11,879 nt of DNA from positions 1-11,879 of the forward strand of contig JAITPL010000219.1 of NCBI GenBank assembly GCA_031289445.1, in the 5' to 3' direction. Positions 1-7,677 of this stretch are shown here, piece after piece. Position 1 is the first letter of the stretch, and each line of letters begins with the position of its first letter. Under the pieces are notes generated by a model that was not told where the DNA came from, ran no database searches, and saw only the letters and a list, made by a program, of their open reading frames with translations. This DNA is from Tannerella sp. (GTDB lineage Bacteria > Bacteroidota > Bacteroidia > Bacteroidales > Tannerellaceae). Both the position numbers and the translations under genes were made by a program.

Positions 1-24
1 GAAATCTCTTCTATTAGTTCTCAT
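1..24 (-). CDS. 5' end of a gene with a twin-arginine-like N-terminus (partial)
   Basis: On the minus strand an ATG at 24-22 opens a frame that runs to the window edge and reads MRTNRRDF. The N-R-R-D-F arrangement matches the core of twin-arginine (Tat) signal peptides, which in Bacteroidetes often begin proteins such as Gfo/Idh/MocA-type oxidoreductases and other exported enzymes. A -7-like promoter element lies about 45 bases upstream, and a terminator for the preceding gene lies beyond that, so this looks like an independently transcribed gene. Only eight codons are visible, so the product cannot be named and the start itself is an inference. Confidence 0.45.
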
Positions 25-68
25 AAGTATATAATTAATTGATGTTTAAAATGTTCACTAACTGGCCG

Positions 69-76
69 CAAAGGTA
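69..76 (-). promoter_or_regulatory. Bacteroidetes -7 promoter element for the left-edge gene
   Basis: The minus strand reads TACCTTTG here, a full match to the Bacteroidetes -7 consensus TAnnTTTG. The -33 position about 20 bases upstream (near 97-100) reads TGTG rather than TTTG, so only the -7 half is strong. It would give a leader of roughly 35-40 bases before the ATG at 24. Confidence 0.6.
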
Positions 77-110
77 CGAAAAAAAATATAAATTCTCACA
101 TTATACATCA

Positions 111-139
111 AAAAAAGAGACGGGGCGCGCCCCGTCTCT
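111..139 (-). terminator. Rho-independent terminator of the lipoprotein gene
   Basis: Positions 116-139 form a perfect 24-bp palindrome (12-bp arms, no spacer, centre GCGC). On the minus strand it is followed directly by a run of T (111-116 on the plus strand is AAAAAA). It lies 27 bases past the stop codon of the lipoprotein gene, where an intrinsic terminator is expected. The GC-rich core contains the 8-bp palindrome GGCGCGCC. In the RNA the innermost pairs must open to form a loop. Confidence 0.9.
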
Positions 140-165
140 GCTTGAATCATTTTTGAAAATTGATT

Positions 166-2466
166 TTACTTGAAAATTTTTTTCTTTGCCGCCTCTGCTG
201 CTGTAGATATACGCTTTAACTCATCAGGAGTTAATGACGATGAATACACATCCGAGCCATTGCTGCAAAGCGGCCTGTCTTCACTCCACTTCGGAGTCTG
301 CGGGACTGTCTCGTTCATAGAACCATAGTGCGTCAATCGGTCATATTTAATCTTCGCTGCGTATGTAAATGAGGTAGTAAAAGTTGAAGGCGAGTGAGCC
401 ATAGTATGACTAAGATCAATAAAGAAAGAATTTTGATGTACAAGCGTACCACCAACATTTCGGAAATTAACTCCATTAACGTCGGTATTTCCGGGTGTAC
501 CCATTGAATTAAATCGCTCCATTGTTCCTCCTTGATAGCATTTAAGGGTAGCACGAACAGTCCATGGTTCAACCGCCGCGCCATGACTCCACCATGTTAA
601 ATAAAGCCCAAGATTAAGATAACGAGACACATCCGTTGCGCCATCGAATGCTTCGGCATCGAAGTAAACACTTTCACCTTCTCCTGATGTTGCATCTCCT
701 CCCCAGTTAAGCAAGTCTATTACACCTCCGTAATGAAGCGAATTATACGTTACGATTTTTGTTGAAAAAAGAGAATTCCAGTTCGTCGGACGGTATGTAA
801 GATTTGGATCACTAGCTAATTCTCCATATCCTACCGGATTATGTTCAAAAGGCGGTACGGGAGTGTTGCCATCAAACATAAATGCTATGTCAAGATCAAG
901 GCCGGGTCGTTTACACCACAGGATGTCAATAACGAAAAACTTGAATGCGGGAACGGAGATAAACTCGTTCTGCAAGAGAGGTATGGTTACCTTGTAGCTA
1001 GGCTCATCTTTATGATGCACGGTAACAGTACCGGGACGGTCGCCGATACTACTATTACGCTGAATCTTTGCCTTTAACTTGAGGGTTGCATTATCCCACT
1101 CCATCAGTAGTATCCAACTGGAAGCAGGGGTATAACTCTCGACCACAAATTCTCTGCTTCCTCCGTATGTTACAATATCCTGAGCATAAACTGTCGTATC
1201 TGCGCCGACAGGGTTGGGCAGGTAGAGCGTTTCAGGAGCGGAAAGCTGCAGGTTATGAATTTGAACAGTGGCTGTCTTGACGCTACCTACCGTAGTCTTG
1301 AATTTTACCTCCGAATCACCAAAGACACTAAAGTCGGTTTCCGAGCTTTTGCGGGTTACAACTACCGTTGTCAGCCCTGCGGGGCCTGATGTCCTCGAGA
1401 AAGTGGCAACGGGACATGTTCCTTCAATCACCCATGGGGTTGAACTTTCCACATATATTTCACCTTGTGTATGTGCAGGCCAGAGGTTGATAGACGCGGG
1501 TGATGCGGAAATTACTCCATACTCAACCGGAATGTTGATATTGTATATCTTATGCGCCTCCAAAGCCTTACCTATAGTCTTCTCTATAGTGTATTCCGTA
1601 TTCTCGACAGTATATGTTATCGTAAAATTGTCGAAGAATGTAGGATTGATGACGAGATAAGCCTTCGCAAGGTCGGTCGTGTTGCCAGGCATAACGAAGT
1701 TTTCGAGATACAGAGCTACCGAATCGCTTGGCTGTAAGAAATCCGGGATATTGACCTGACCGGTAGTACTGTAAGGCTTGGTAATATCGAACGAAAATTC
1801 ACCGCTGATAGGGGGGGCGAGAGTACCGGGGGGGCTATCCAAGGGCTTGGTGCTTATGGATACCTTCTTGATAGGGCGCCCAAAAGCACTTGCATCACTA
1901 CATTTGAAGCTAAGTTCGAGGATAGCAGTTGTATGCACAAAGTCGAGCGCCAACCCCCCGCCGCCTTCTACCGCTGCAGCGTACTCAATTGTCCCCTGAT
2001 GGAAAGGAGTGAACATAAATATATTCTCGCCAAGCTGAGCACTATTGCCGACGCCGCTCTGATTCTGAACAGGCGAGATAGTATGCTTTATCAAGGCGGG
2101 ATTTCCGGGTTGTTCGCTATGCGGATAGTAGGCGCAGAAATTAATACTGCCTGTAGCTGCTACTAACCGCGACCTGAAGAAGCCATTACTCTGTCCGACA
2201 AAAGACGAATGAATGACTGCTCTTTCATTGAGAGCGTCAGGCTCGACATCGTGACAGTAGATACCTATCATATCATTTTCCTGCCAGACAACGCGCTTGT
2301 CGCTACCGAGAGAGGAGTACGTGAGGGCGGTTTCATTAACTATGAATGAGAGGCCTTCTCCATAAATGTCATCTTCCGCGTCTACCGGGACAACAGAATC
2401 ATGACATGACGTTAAACAATTCATTACCAACATGGTAACGATAAATAAAAAAACATTTCTTACCAT
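166..2466 (-). CDS. Surface lipoprotein: fimbrillin-like and BACON-like domains plus a TerD-like C-terminal region
   Basis: The 766-residue product starts with a lipoprotein signal peptide: hydrophobic stretch 5-16 and lipobox L18-T19-S20-C21. It is therefore probably lipidated at Cys21 and exported to the outer membrane or cell surface. Residues ~33-312 have the layout of fimbrillin-like (Mfa-type) proteins: a W-x-x-x-D-x-I-G-I-Y segment near the N-terminus and a late HKIYNINIPV strand. Residues ~318-406 and ~408-502 resemble two BACON-type Ig-like modules (e.g. S-S-T-P-W-V around 341-346). The last ~260 residues are a distinct domain with D524-L-D526 and G-G-D591-A-T-S-G-E-G-E598, a pattern like the calcium-binding motifs of TerD proteins. 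The tail is basic (KKKIFK). It is a single gene with its own promoter and terminator. The ligand or function is unknown; adhesion, pilus-related or glycan-related roles are only suggestions from the domain types. Confidence 0.85.
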   Translation of the reverse strand: MVRNVFLFIVTMLVMNCLTSCHDSVVPVDAEDDIYGEGLSFIVNETALTYSSLGSDKRVVWQENDMIGIYCHDVEPDALNERAVIHSSFVGQSNGFFRSRLVAATGSINFCAYYPHSEQPGNPALIKHTISPVQNQSGVGNSAQLGENIFMFTPFHQGTIEYAAAVEGGGGLALDFVHTTAILELSFKCSDASAFGRPIKKVSISTKPLDSPPGTLAPPISGEFSFDITKPYSTTGQVNIPDFLQPSDSVALYLENFVMPGNTTDLAKAYLVINPTFFDNFTITYTVENTEYTIEKTIGKALEAHKIYNINIPVEYGVISASPASINLWPAHTQGEIYVESSTPWVIEGTCPVATFSRTSGPAGLTTVVVTRKSSETDFSVFGDSEVKFKTTVGSVKTATVQIHNLQLSAPETLYLPNPVGADTTVYAQDIVTYGGSREFVVESYTPASSWILLMEWDNATLKLKAKIQRNSSIGDRPGTVTVHHKDEPSYKVTIPLLQNEFISVPAFKFFVIDILWCKRPGLDLDIAFMFDGNTPVPPFEHNPVGYGELASDPNLTYRPTNWNSLFSTKIVTYNSLHYGGVIDLLNWGGDATSGEGESVYFDAEAFDGATDVSRYLNLGLYLTWWSHGAAVEPWTVRATLKCYQGGTMERFNSMGTPGNTDVNGVNFRNVGGTLVHQNSFFIDLSHTMAHSPSTFTTSFTYAAKIKYDRLTHYGSMNETVPQTPKWSEDRPLCSNGSDVYSSSLTPDELKRISTAAEAAKKKIFK

Positions 2467-2500
2467 AATATAAAAATTTAAATTCCTAACAAAAACTCCG

Positions 2501-2532
2501 CAAATATAAGTATTATTTTTTTAATCACCAAA
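2501..2532 (-). promoter_or_regulatory. Consensus Bacteroidetes promoter of the lipoprotein gene
   Basis: On the minus strand TTTG (2532-2529) is followed after 20 bases by TATATTTG (2508-2501). This matches the Bacteroidetes sigma-ABfr consensus TTTG-N19-21-TAnnTTTG exactly. Transcription would start near 2495, giving a leader of about 25-30 bases. The spacer is almost entirely A/T. The rest of the gap down to the dnaA stop (2533-2649) holds A/T tracts and the repeated motifs GCAAAAA/TTTTTGC, which could pair in alternative ways, but no convincing dnaA terminator. Confidence 0.85.
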
Positions 2533-2649
2533 AAAAAGTGCGTTTTTTTTTATTTTTTGCTGTTTTTTCGGCAAAAACCACAAATTATAAGGCGAAATTT
2601 TTGCTTGTAAAATGTATGGTAAAAGTGCTTGGTTGCAGGGATTCCGCGC

Positions 2650-4086
2650 TTAGCTATACGTTGATTTTGCGCTCGTGTAATTTTTCAGACACGCATCAAT
2701 GGCATGGACTGTCGCGCGGTACGCCTTGTCGATTTCTATCTGTTGCCTTACCAAGTTCCATGAATAGTGGACTGTCGCATGATCCTTGTTGCCTACAACC
2801 TTGCCTATATGCGAGAACGAGGCGTCGGTATATATCTTCGCAAAGTACATCGTCAGCTGACGGGCCTGAACTATCTCACGCTTACGCGAGAGGGTTTGAA
2901 GAAGCGCTTCGTCAAGGTGAAAAAAGTTACAAACCGTCTCCTGTATATACTTTATAGTCATTGGTTTACGTTCCAAACGAATGCTCTGGCTCATCACACG
3001 CTTTGCAAGATCCACATCTATCTCTTTGTTCGCAATCACGGAGTTAGCCATCAGCGAAACGAGTATCCCCTCCAGGTCGCGTACATTATCAATAGCGCTC
3101 TCGGATATGAAATTGAAGACGTCATCAGGTATTTCCAGCCCCTCGATATCTATCTTGTTGCGCAGGATTTTCTTCTTCAACTCCAGTTCGGGACGGTCAA
3201 TGCGTGCAGTCATGCCCCACTTGAGGCGGGAAATAAGGCGCTCTTCCAGGCCTTGAAGGTCAACCGGCGCACGGTCGCATGTGAGTATCAACTGCTTGCC
3301 TAATTGATGCAGGTTGTTGAATATGTGAAAGTATATCTCCTGCGTCTTGATCATTCCTATCAGTTCATGTATGTCGTCAAGTATCAGCACGTCCATGCTT
3401 TGATAGAAGGACAGAAAATCGTTTTGCAGGTTCTTGCGGACAGCGTCGGTGTATTGCAGCCTGAAGAGGTTGGATGAAACATACAATACCCGCTTGTTGG
3501 GATATAATTCTTTGACTTTCAGTCCGATAGCATGACAGACATGGGTTTTGCCGACTCCCGAAGGGCCGTAGATGAACAGGGGATTGAAGGCCGTTTTTCC
3601 CGGCTCTATCGCAATCTTTTCGGATACCGCACGCACGAGCCTGTTGCTCTCGCCTTCATAAAAGTTGGAGAAATTATATCGCGGATTTAGTTGAGAGTCA
3701 ATATCTTGCGCCGCAACAGCGAAGGGACCCGGAGCCTTCGACGGGTCAATCTTGTTGGGTGTATGATTCGGCAGGGTCTTCGATTCTTCACCCGTGTATG
3801 TTACCGCGCTATCGTTCGGCTTGTGGCTCTGACCGCTCATCATAACCCTGTATTTAAGGATGGTATTCTCGCCTACAACGCGATTCAAGGTCATCTTGAT
3901 GACATTGACGTACTTCTCCTCCAAGTACTCGTAGAAGAACTGGCTCGGTACCTGAATGGTCAACCGCCGGTTTTCGTACGAGAGGGGGATTATAGGTTCG
4001 AACCAAAGCTCAAATGCGGCCGGAGGAACTATATCGCGGATGACTGTCAAGCAGTCGTCCCACATCTTTTTTGTATCTGTCTGCAT
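2650..4086 (-). CDS. dnaA: Chromosomal replication initiator protein DnaA
   Basis: DnaA binds DnaA boxes at the origin as an ATP-dependent oligomer, melts the duplex and loads the replicative helicase. The 478-residue product has the full family layout. Domain I is at about 1-85 and contains an A-F-E-L-W-F-E-P-I segment. A variable linker runs to about 140. The AAA+ core carries Walker A G174-P-S-G-V-G-K-T-H182 and Walker B L-I-L-D237-D238-I-H, with an S-R-L-K-W-G segment where the arginine finger lies. The C-terminal helix-turn-helix includes the DnaA signature K-D435-H-A-T-V-H. An in-frame upstream extension to 4155 exists, but I chose the ATG at 4086 because M-Q-T-D-T-K-K-M-W-D-D-C matches where other Bacteroidetes DnaA proteins begin and the extra 23 residues are basic and unlike domain I. 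No DnaA-box cluster is visible beside it, so the origin is probably elsewhere. Confidence 0.97.
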   Translation of the reverse strand: MQTDTKKMWDDCLTVIRDIVPPAAFELWFEPIIPLSYENRRLTIQVPSQFFYEYLEEKYVNVIKMTLNRVVGENTILKYRVMMSGQSHKPNDSAVTYTGEESKTLPNHTPNKIDPSKAPGPFAVAAQDIDSQLNPRYNFSNFYEGESNRLVRAVSEKIAIEPGKTAFNPLFIYGPSGVGKTHVCHAIGLKVKELYPNKRVLYVSSNLFRLQYTDAVRKNLQNDFLSFYQSMDVLILDDIHELIGMIKTQEIYFHIFNNLHQLGKQLILTCDRAPVDLQGLEERLISRLKWGMTARIDRPELELKKKILRNKIDIEGLEIPDDVFNFISESAIDNVRDLEGILVSLMANSVIANKEIDVDLAKRVMSQSIRLERKPMTIKYIQETVCNFFHLDEALLQTLSRKREIVQARQLTMYFAKIYTDASFSHIGKVVGNKDHATVHYSWNLVRQQIEIDKAYRATVHAIDACLKNYTSAKSTYS

Positions 4087-4359
4087 AAAGTTTTCAAATA
4101 TTTTTCTGACGTTTTTGCTCTGTTTTTTGTAACTTTCAGGCTGCAAAGTTCGCAATAAATTTCGGATAAAAAAACTCCGATTTTCTTTGGAAATTTCGAG
4201 AATTCAATATCTGTTTTGAACTCAAGACGTTGCAATTAAACTATTGATAATCATATAACTTAAGCTCCTTCTACCTGCCGCTTGGGGCTTGAAATAAGAG
4301 GTTTGAAGAACTAAGCCTTTCTTTACGAAAATGCGTCGAAAATTTCCCCCATCGACCCT

Positions 4360-4382
4360 AAAAAATTCCCCTAATCAGGGGG
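4360..4382 (-). terminator. Probable terminator of the slyD-aroC-amidase-MCE cluster
   Basis: On the minus strand the hairpin CCCCT-GATT-AGGGG (stem 4381-4377 with 4372-4368) is followed by AATTTTTT (4367-4360). It lies about 100 bases after the MCE stop. The stem is only five base pairs, with the T run offset by two A residues, so termination may be inefficient. No stronger candidate lies between the MCE stop and dnaA. Confidence 0.55.
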
Positions 4383-4419
4383 TTACGATTTCGCCTTCGC
4401 GTCATAAATTTTTTTTCTT

Positions 4420-4438
4420 ATTTAGACTGAATCTAAAT
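4420..4438. repeat. 7-bp inverted repeat downstream of the MCE gene
   Basis: ATTTAGA (4420-4426) and TCTAAAT (4432-4438) are perfect inverted copies around a five-base loop. The stem is A/T-rich and lacks a T run on the minus strand, so it is unlikely to terminate alone. It could be an operator-like dyad or an mRNA 3' stabilising hairpin for the MCE transcript. Confidence 0.4.
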
Positions 4439-4480
4439 CCATTTTCCCCCTTGCATGATTGAAAAATTTTCTTATAACAA

Positions 4481-5365
4481 TTAGAAGAGCGAAAATTTAA
4501 CATATCGTTTCGGGTTTTGGCGAATGTCGATAAGTAATCCGGAGGCCTCCTGGAAGGTGCCGTTAAGCGTGTTGTAGAGCGTCGAGTCGTTAAGCAGCAA
4601 ACCCAAGGAGTTGTCGCGCGAATTGAGACGCAGGGTCATCGTGTTGATGTTGTCGAGCGCCGAGTTCAGACCGCTGATGCTCGGCTGCAAATCAAGCTGG
4701 CGCAGGGAGACGCTGAAGTCCGAAAGGTTGGAGGTCGCCGTCTTGAGGTTGCCCGTGATCTCCGGTATATCCTTGCGCAGCAGAGTGTTGAGCTGTAAAG
4801 ACGAGGCTTCGAGTTGCTTGGTCGTGCTCTGTATGTTATCGAGCGACTGCTGAAGCGCCGGATTGTTCAGTAAGGTCTGCAGGCCTATCAGTATCGAGTC
4901 GATCTTGGGCAGCATGGACGTTACCTGCGGCAGTACATTCTCCTCGACCGACAGCATCATGCTGCCTTTGATGCGCCCTTCGATAGTATCGCCGGGCTTG
5001 AGATACTCGGTAACGTATCCGTTGAGCACTATATGCAGCTCGGCGCCGCTAAGGAAAGTCGATTCTATAAAAATGTAACTGCCCTTATTGACCTTCATGC
5101 CCTTGTCGAGCCTGATTTCGATCATTATCTTGCCTATCGTCGAGTAGTCGTACTCAATGCTACGCACCAGTCCTACCTTGAATCCGTTAACATAAACAGG
5201 ACTCGAAACGCTTATGTCGCGTGCATTCGTGCATGTAACATAGTAGTAGTTAGCCGGTTTGAAGAGGTTGATGCCCTTCATGTAATTTACGCCTATATAC
5301 AACAGCGTCAAACTCAATACCGTTACCAAGCCTATCTTTGCTTCGTTCGTAAATTTCTTCTTCAT
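4481..5365 (-). CDS. MCE (MlaD) family envelope lipid-transport protein
   Basis: A 294-residue protein with one N-terminal membrane anchor (about 11-28, preceded by the basic start MKKK), then a single MCE domain at about 37-115 (V-Y-V-N-G-F-K-V-G-L-V and L-S-G-A-E-L). A helical, Leu/Ser/Asn-rich C-terminal half follows, ending in N-P-K-R-Y-V-K-F-S-L-F, a typical finish for Bacteroidetes MlaD proteins. MCE proteins form hexameric rings that bind phospholipid between inner and outer membrane as substrate-binding part of an ABC transporter (MlaFEDB type). The permease and ATPase partners are not in the window. The start lies 10 bp after the amidase stop on the same strand, so the two are very likely co-transcribed. 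There is no Shine-Dalgarno sequence, as is normal in this phylum. Confidence 0.92.
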   Translation of the reverse strand: MKKKFTNEAKIGLVTVLSLTLLYIGVNYMKGINLFKPANYYYVTCTNARDISVSSPVYVNGFKVGLVRSIEYDYSTIGKIMIEIRLDKGMKVNKGSYIFIESTFLSGAELHIVLNGYVTEYLKPGDTIEGRIKGSMMLSVEENVLPQVTSMLPKIDSILIGLQTLLNNPALQQSLDNIQSTTKQLEASSLQLNTLLRKDIPEITGNLKTATSNLSDFSVSLRQLDLQPSISGLNSALDNINTMTLRLNSRDNSLGLLLNDSTLYNTLNGTFQEASGLLIDIRQNPKRYVKFSLF

Positions 5366-5375
5366 CTTTTGATTA

Positions 5376-6548
5376 TTAGTTAGTTATACGTTTACCGTCT
5401 TTCATGCGGATGATGAAAGCGTCTTTGAAATCTTTCAGCGCCTTGCGGTGCATCGTCGTTATCTTTCGGTGGTCGGTAGTCTCGCCGTAAGTGTATTTAT
5501 ACGCTCCGTTATCTTCGTAATACGAGATCTCGCCATAACCCTTAAAACACTTGTCCTTAGGCGATAATATCTTGTCGGAGACAAGTATTTGTACCTTATA
5601 AACTATGGGAGATTCGACTGCCGAAGCCGCCTCTGTCTTTTTCGATTGAGTTGCCGGAGATGCAGTTGTAGCTGTCGGCGTTGCGGTTGCCGTCGTTGTT
5701 GTTGCCGTCGTTGTCGCTGCGGGCAATTCCGTAGATTCCGGTAAGTTTGGCAATCCGGTAGATCCGGCCGATTCGGCCGAAGCGCCGAGTTTGCGGTCAT
5801 AATTGCTTTTGAAATTGGAAAAGGCAACGAATATCGACTTAGCGAGAGCGTTCTGTCCATTATCCGACACCATGTAACGCTCTTCGTCACGGTTGGAAAT
5901 AAAGCCGAGTTCGACTAATACGGCAGGCATACTCGTCTTGCGCAACACAAGAAAGCCTGCTTGACGCACCCCTCTGTTAGCTCGATTCGTCGAAACGAAA
6001 TGCTGCTGTATCTCGGAAGCAAGAAACACACTCTGTTCCAGATACTTGCTTTGCATATACTCGAAAATAATGTATGATTCCGTCGAATTGGGATCAAAGC
6101 CCTCGTACTTCTGCAGATAGTCGTCTTCCATCAAAATAACGGAGTTTTCGCGCATGGCGACGCCCAAGTTCTCGTCCGAATTGGCCAATCCCAGAGTGTA
6201 TGTCTCTGTGCCGGATGCGCTTACGCGCTTGGCTGCGTTAGTGTGAATGGAAATAAAGAGGTCGGCCTTTTGCTTGTTAGCTATCTGCGCACGTTCATCC
6301 AAAGGGATAAACACATCCGTATTCCGGGTATAGACCACCCTCACGTCGGGATGATTTTTCTCTATCATCTTTCCTATCTTGAGCGACACGGACAGGTTAA
6401 TATCTTTTTCTTTCGACCTTGAGCCTACGCAGCCGGGGTCTTTGCCTCCATGGCCGGGATCGATAACGACGCAAAACGTGTTACGAGCTTGCATTTGCAT
6501 CAAGATCGCAAACAAAATAACTGTTGCGTATATGTATCGTCCCATCAT
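5376..6548 (-). CDS. N-acetylmuramoyl-L-alanine amidase (Amidase_3, AmiC-like)
   Basis: A zinc-dependent hydrolase that cuts the amide bond between N-acetylmuramic acid and the stem peptide, usually during daughter-cell separation. The 390-residue product starts with a signal peptide (hydrophobic 6-19, likely cut near A21). The catalytic domain at about 25-245 shows the Amidase_3 zinc and catalytic residues: H33 in D-P-G-H-G-G, E47 in K-E-K-D, H102 in S-I-H-T-N and E213 in V-E-L-G-F. An Ala/Thr/Pro/Ser linker (about 256-312) follows, then a C-terminal domain of about 75 residues with a V-Y-K-V-Q-I start like the SPOR-like domains of Bacteroidetes amidases, which would target it to septal peptidoglycan. 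Two ATGs (6548, 6545) are equally possible. The start is four bases after the aroC stop, so coupling to aroC is likely. Confidence 0.93.
   Translation of the reverse strand: MMGRYIYATVILFAILMQMQARNTFCVVIDPGHGGKDPGCVGSRSKEKDINLSVSLKIGKMIEKNHPDVRVVYTRNTDVFIPLDERAQIANKQKADLFISIHTNAAKRVSASGTETYTLGLANSDENLGVAMRENSVILMEDDYLQKYEGFDPNSTESYIIFEYMQSKYLEQSVFLASEIQQHFVSTNRANRGVRQAGFLVLRKTSMPAVLVELGFISNRDEERYMVSDNGQNALAKSIFVAFSNFKSNYDRKLGASAESAGSTGLPNLPESTELPAATTTATTTTATATPTATTASPATQSKKTEAASAVESPIVYKVQILVSDKILSPKDKCFKGYGEISYYEDNGAYKYTYGETTDHRKITTMHRKALKDFKDAFIIRMKDGKRITN
5660..5723. repeat. Imperfect triplet repeat encoding the Ala/Thr linker of the amidase
   Basis: A GTT/GTC/GCC-rich triplet tract on the plus strand, including two copies of GTTGCCGTCGTTGT (5686-5699 and 5701-5714) at a 15-bp period. 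It is in frame and encodes the Thr/Ala-rich linker between catalytic and C-terminal domains. In-frame slippage here would change linker length without breaking the protein. Confidence 0.7.
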
Positions 6549-6552
6549 TTAT

Positions 6553-7614
6553 TTAGCTCTTCATTAACATAAAGTCGAGTATAGTGATGGCGGCCATAGC
6601 TTCGACGACAGGAACGGCGCGGGGAAGAACGCAGGCGTCATGGCGTCCGCAGGCTTTGAGTACGGTTTCGTTGCCGGAGCTATCGACCGTGTTTTGTTCG
6701 CGCAGCAGGGTGGCTACCGCCTTGAACGCTACCCGGAAATAGATGTCCTGTCCGTTGGTGATGCCGCCCTGTATGCCGCCGGAGTAGTTCGTGCGCGTAC
6801 TGATGCGGCCTCCATCGTTAAAGAACTCGTCGTTATGCTCGGAGCCTTTATATAAGGGCGCGTCGAAGCCGTCGCCATAATCGAAGCCCTTTGCCGCATT
6901 GATACTGAGCATTGCGGAGCCGAGAGCAGCATGAAGTTTGCCGAAAACCGGCTCGCCTATACCCGACGGTACACCTTGAATGACGCAGGTGATAGCGCCG
7001 CCGACAGTATCGCCTTCGCCCTTGACGCGCATTATCAACGCTTCCATCTCGGCCGCTTTAGTCGGGTCGGGACAGCGGACAGCGTTCGTTTCCGTCAGAC
7101 TGAGGTCGTAATCCTTATATGAGCCTTCGAGCCGTATGTTTCCTGCCTGCGACGTGTAGGCGGTGATGACGATACCTTTCTGCCGCAAGACCAGCTTGGC
7201 TATAGCGCCTGCAACACAGCGGGTAAGGGTCTCGCGTGCCGAACTGCGTCCGCCGCCTCGCGGGTCGCGTATGCCGTATCGCATTTGGTAAGTATAATCG
7301 GCATGTGATGGGCGATATACTTCCCGCAGGTTGTCGTAATCGTTGGAATGTTGATTCTCGTTGCGCACCACGAAACCGAGAGGCGTACCTGTTGTCTTTC
7401 CCTCATAGACGCCCGATAAAAACTCCACTTTATCCGTTTCCTTGCGCGGTGTGGCGAGGTGCGACTGTCCGGGACGGCGACGATTCATCTCGCTTTGGAT
7501 GAAATCCTCGTCGATGAATAGACCCGACGGACATCCGTCGATTACGCCTCCTATAGCCGCGCCATGCGATTCGCCAAATGAGGTCAGTCTGAATATGTTA
7601 CCGAAAGTGTTCAA
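6553..7614 (-). CDS. aroC: Chorismate synthase
   Basis: Converts 5-enolpyruvylshikimate-3-phosphate to chorismate with reduced FMN, the last step of the shikimate pathway. The 353-residue cytosolic protein is the usual length. It shows F13-G-E-S-H17-G with the catalytic His, R45-R-R-P-G-Q-S, a second conserved His in R-P-S-H104-A-D, and the FMN/substrate signature D117[12 protein letters not shown]129. The start codon is TTG: M-N-T-F-G-N-I-F is the normal N-terminus of the family, and there is no ATG within reach upstream in frame. It lies 63 bp after the slyD stop and four bases before the amidase, so it is probably the second gene of the slyD-aroC-amidase-MCE transcript. No separate promoter is evident in the 63-bp gap. 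Confidence 0.97.
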   Translation of the reverse strand: MNTFGNIFRLTSFGESHGAAIGGVIDGCPSGLFIDEDFIQSEMNRRRPGQSHLATPRKETDKVEFLSGVYEGKTTGTPLGFVVRNENQHSNDYDNLREVYRPSHADYTYQMRYGIRDPRGGGRSSARETLTRCVAGAIAKLVLRQKGIVITAYTSQAGNIRLEGSYKDYDLSLTETNAVRCPDPTKAAEMEALIMRVKGEGDTVGGAITCVIQGVPSGIGEPVFGKLHAALGSAMLSINAAKGFDYGDGFDAPLYKGSEHNDEFFNDGGRISTRTNYSGGIQGGITNGQDIYFRVAFKAVATLLREQNTVDSSGNETVLKACGRHDACVLPRAVPVVEAMAAITILDFMLMKS

Positions 7615-7677
7615 TTGAGTAAAAATTCTGTACAGGGTCGTCGTCCGGCTATCGCAGAGAGCAACCGCAATTCGTGA

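Larger units (their letters stand above)
4087..4480. other. Non-coding region between dnaA and the MCE gene
   Basis: About 390 bp without a credible gene. It holds the likely terminator of the slyD-aroC-amidase-MCE transcript (4360-4382), an A/T-rich 7-bp inverted repeat (4420-4438), a long T run (4408-4416), and presumably the dnaA promoter and leader. The best -7 candidate for dnaA is GAACTTTG on the minus strand (4150-4143), which misses the first consensus base and has no TTTG partner, so the promoter stays unassigned. I searched by eye for TTATNCACA DnaA boxes and saw none, so I do not call an origin. A ten-codon minus-strand frame at 4222-4254, preceded by AAGGAG, is noted under findings. 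Confidence 0.6.

Noticed and set aside
2545..2625. dnaA terminator from GCAAAAA/TTTTTGC repeats
   Set aside because: Pairings are possible but A/T-rich, and on the minus strand A runs rather than T runs follow the stems, so intrinsic termination is not supported.
4087..4155. 23-residue N-terminal extension of DnaA
   Set aside because: The extension is basic, lies before the usual family start, and is better read as untranslated leader; the ATG at 4086 fits the conserved N-terminus.
4087..4480. Possible oriC next to dnaA
   Set aside because: A/T-rich and beside dnaA, but no TTATNCACA-type DnaA boxes were seen on either strand, and no repeated 9-mers. Not enough to call an origin.
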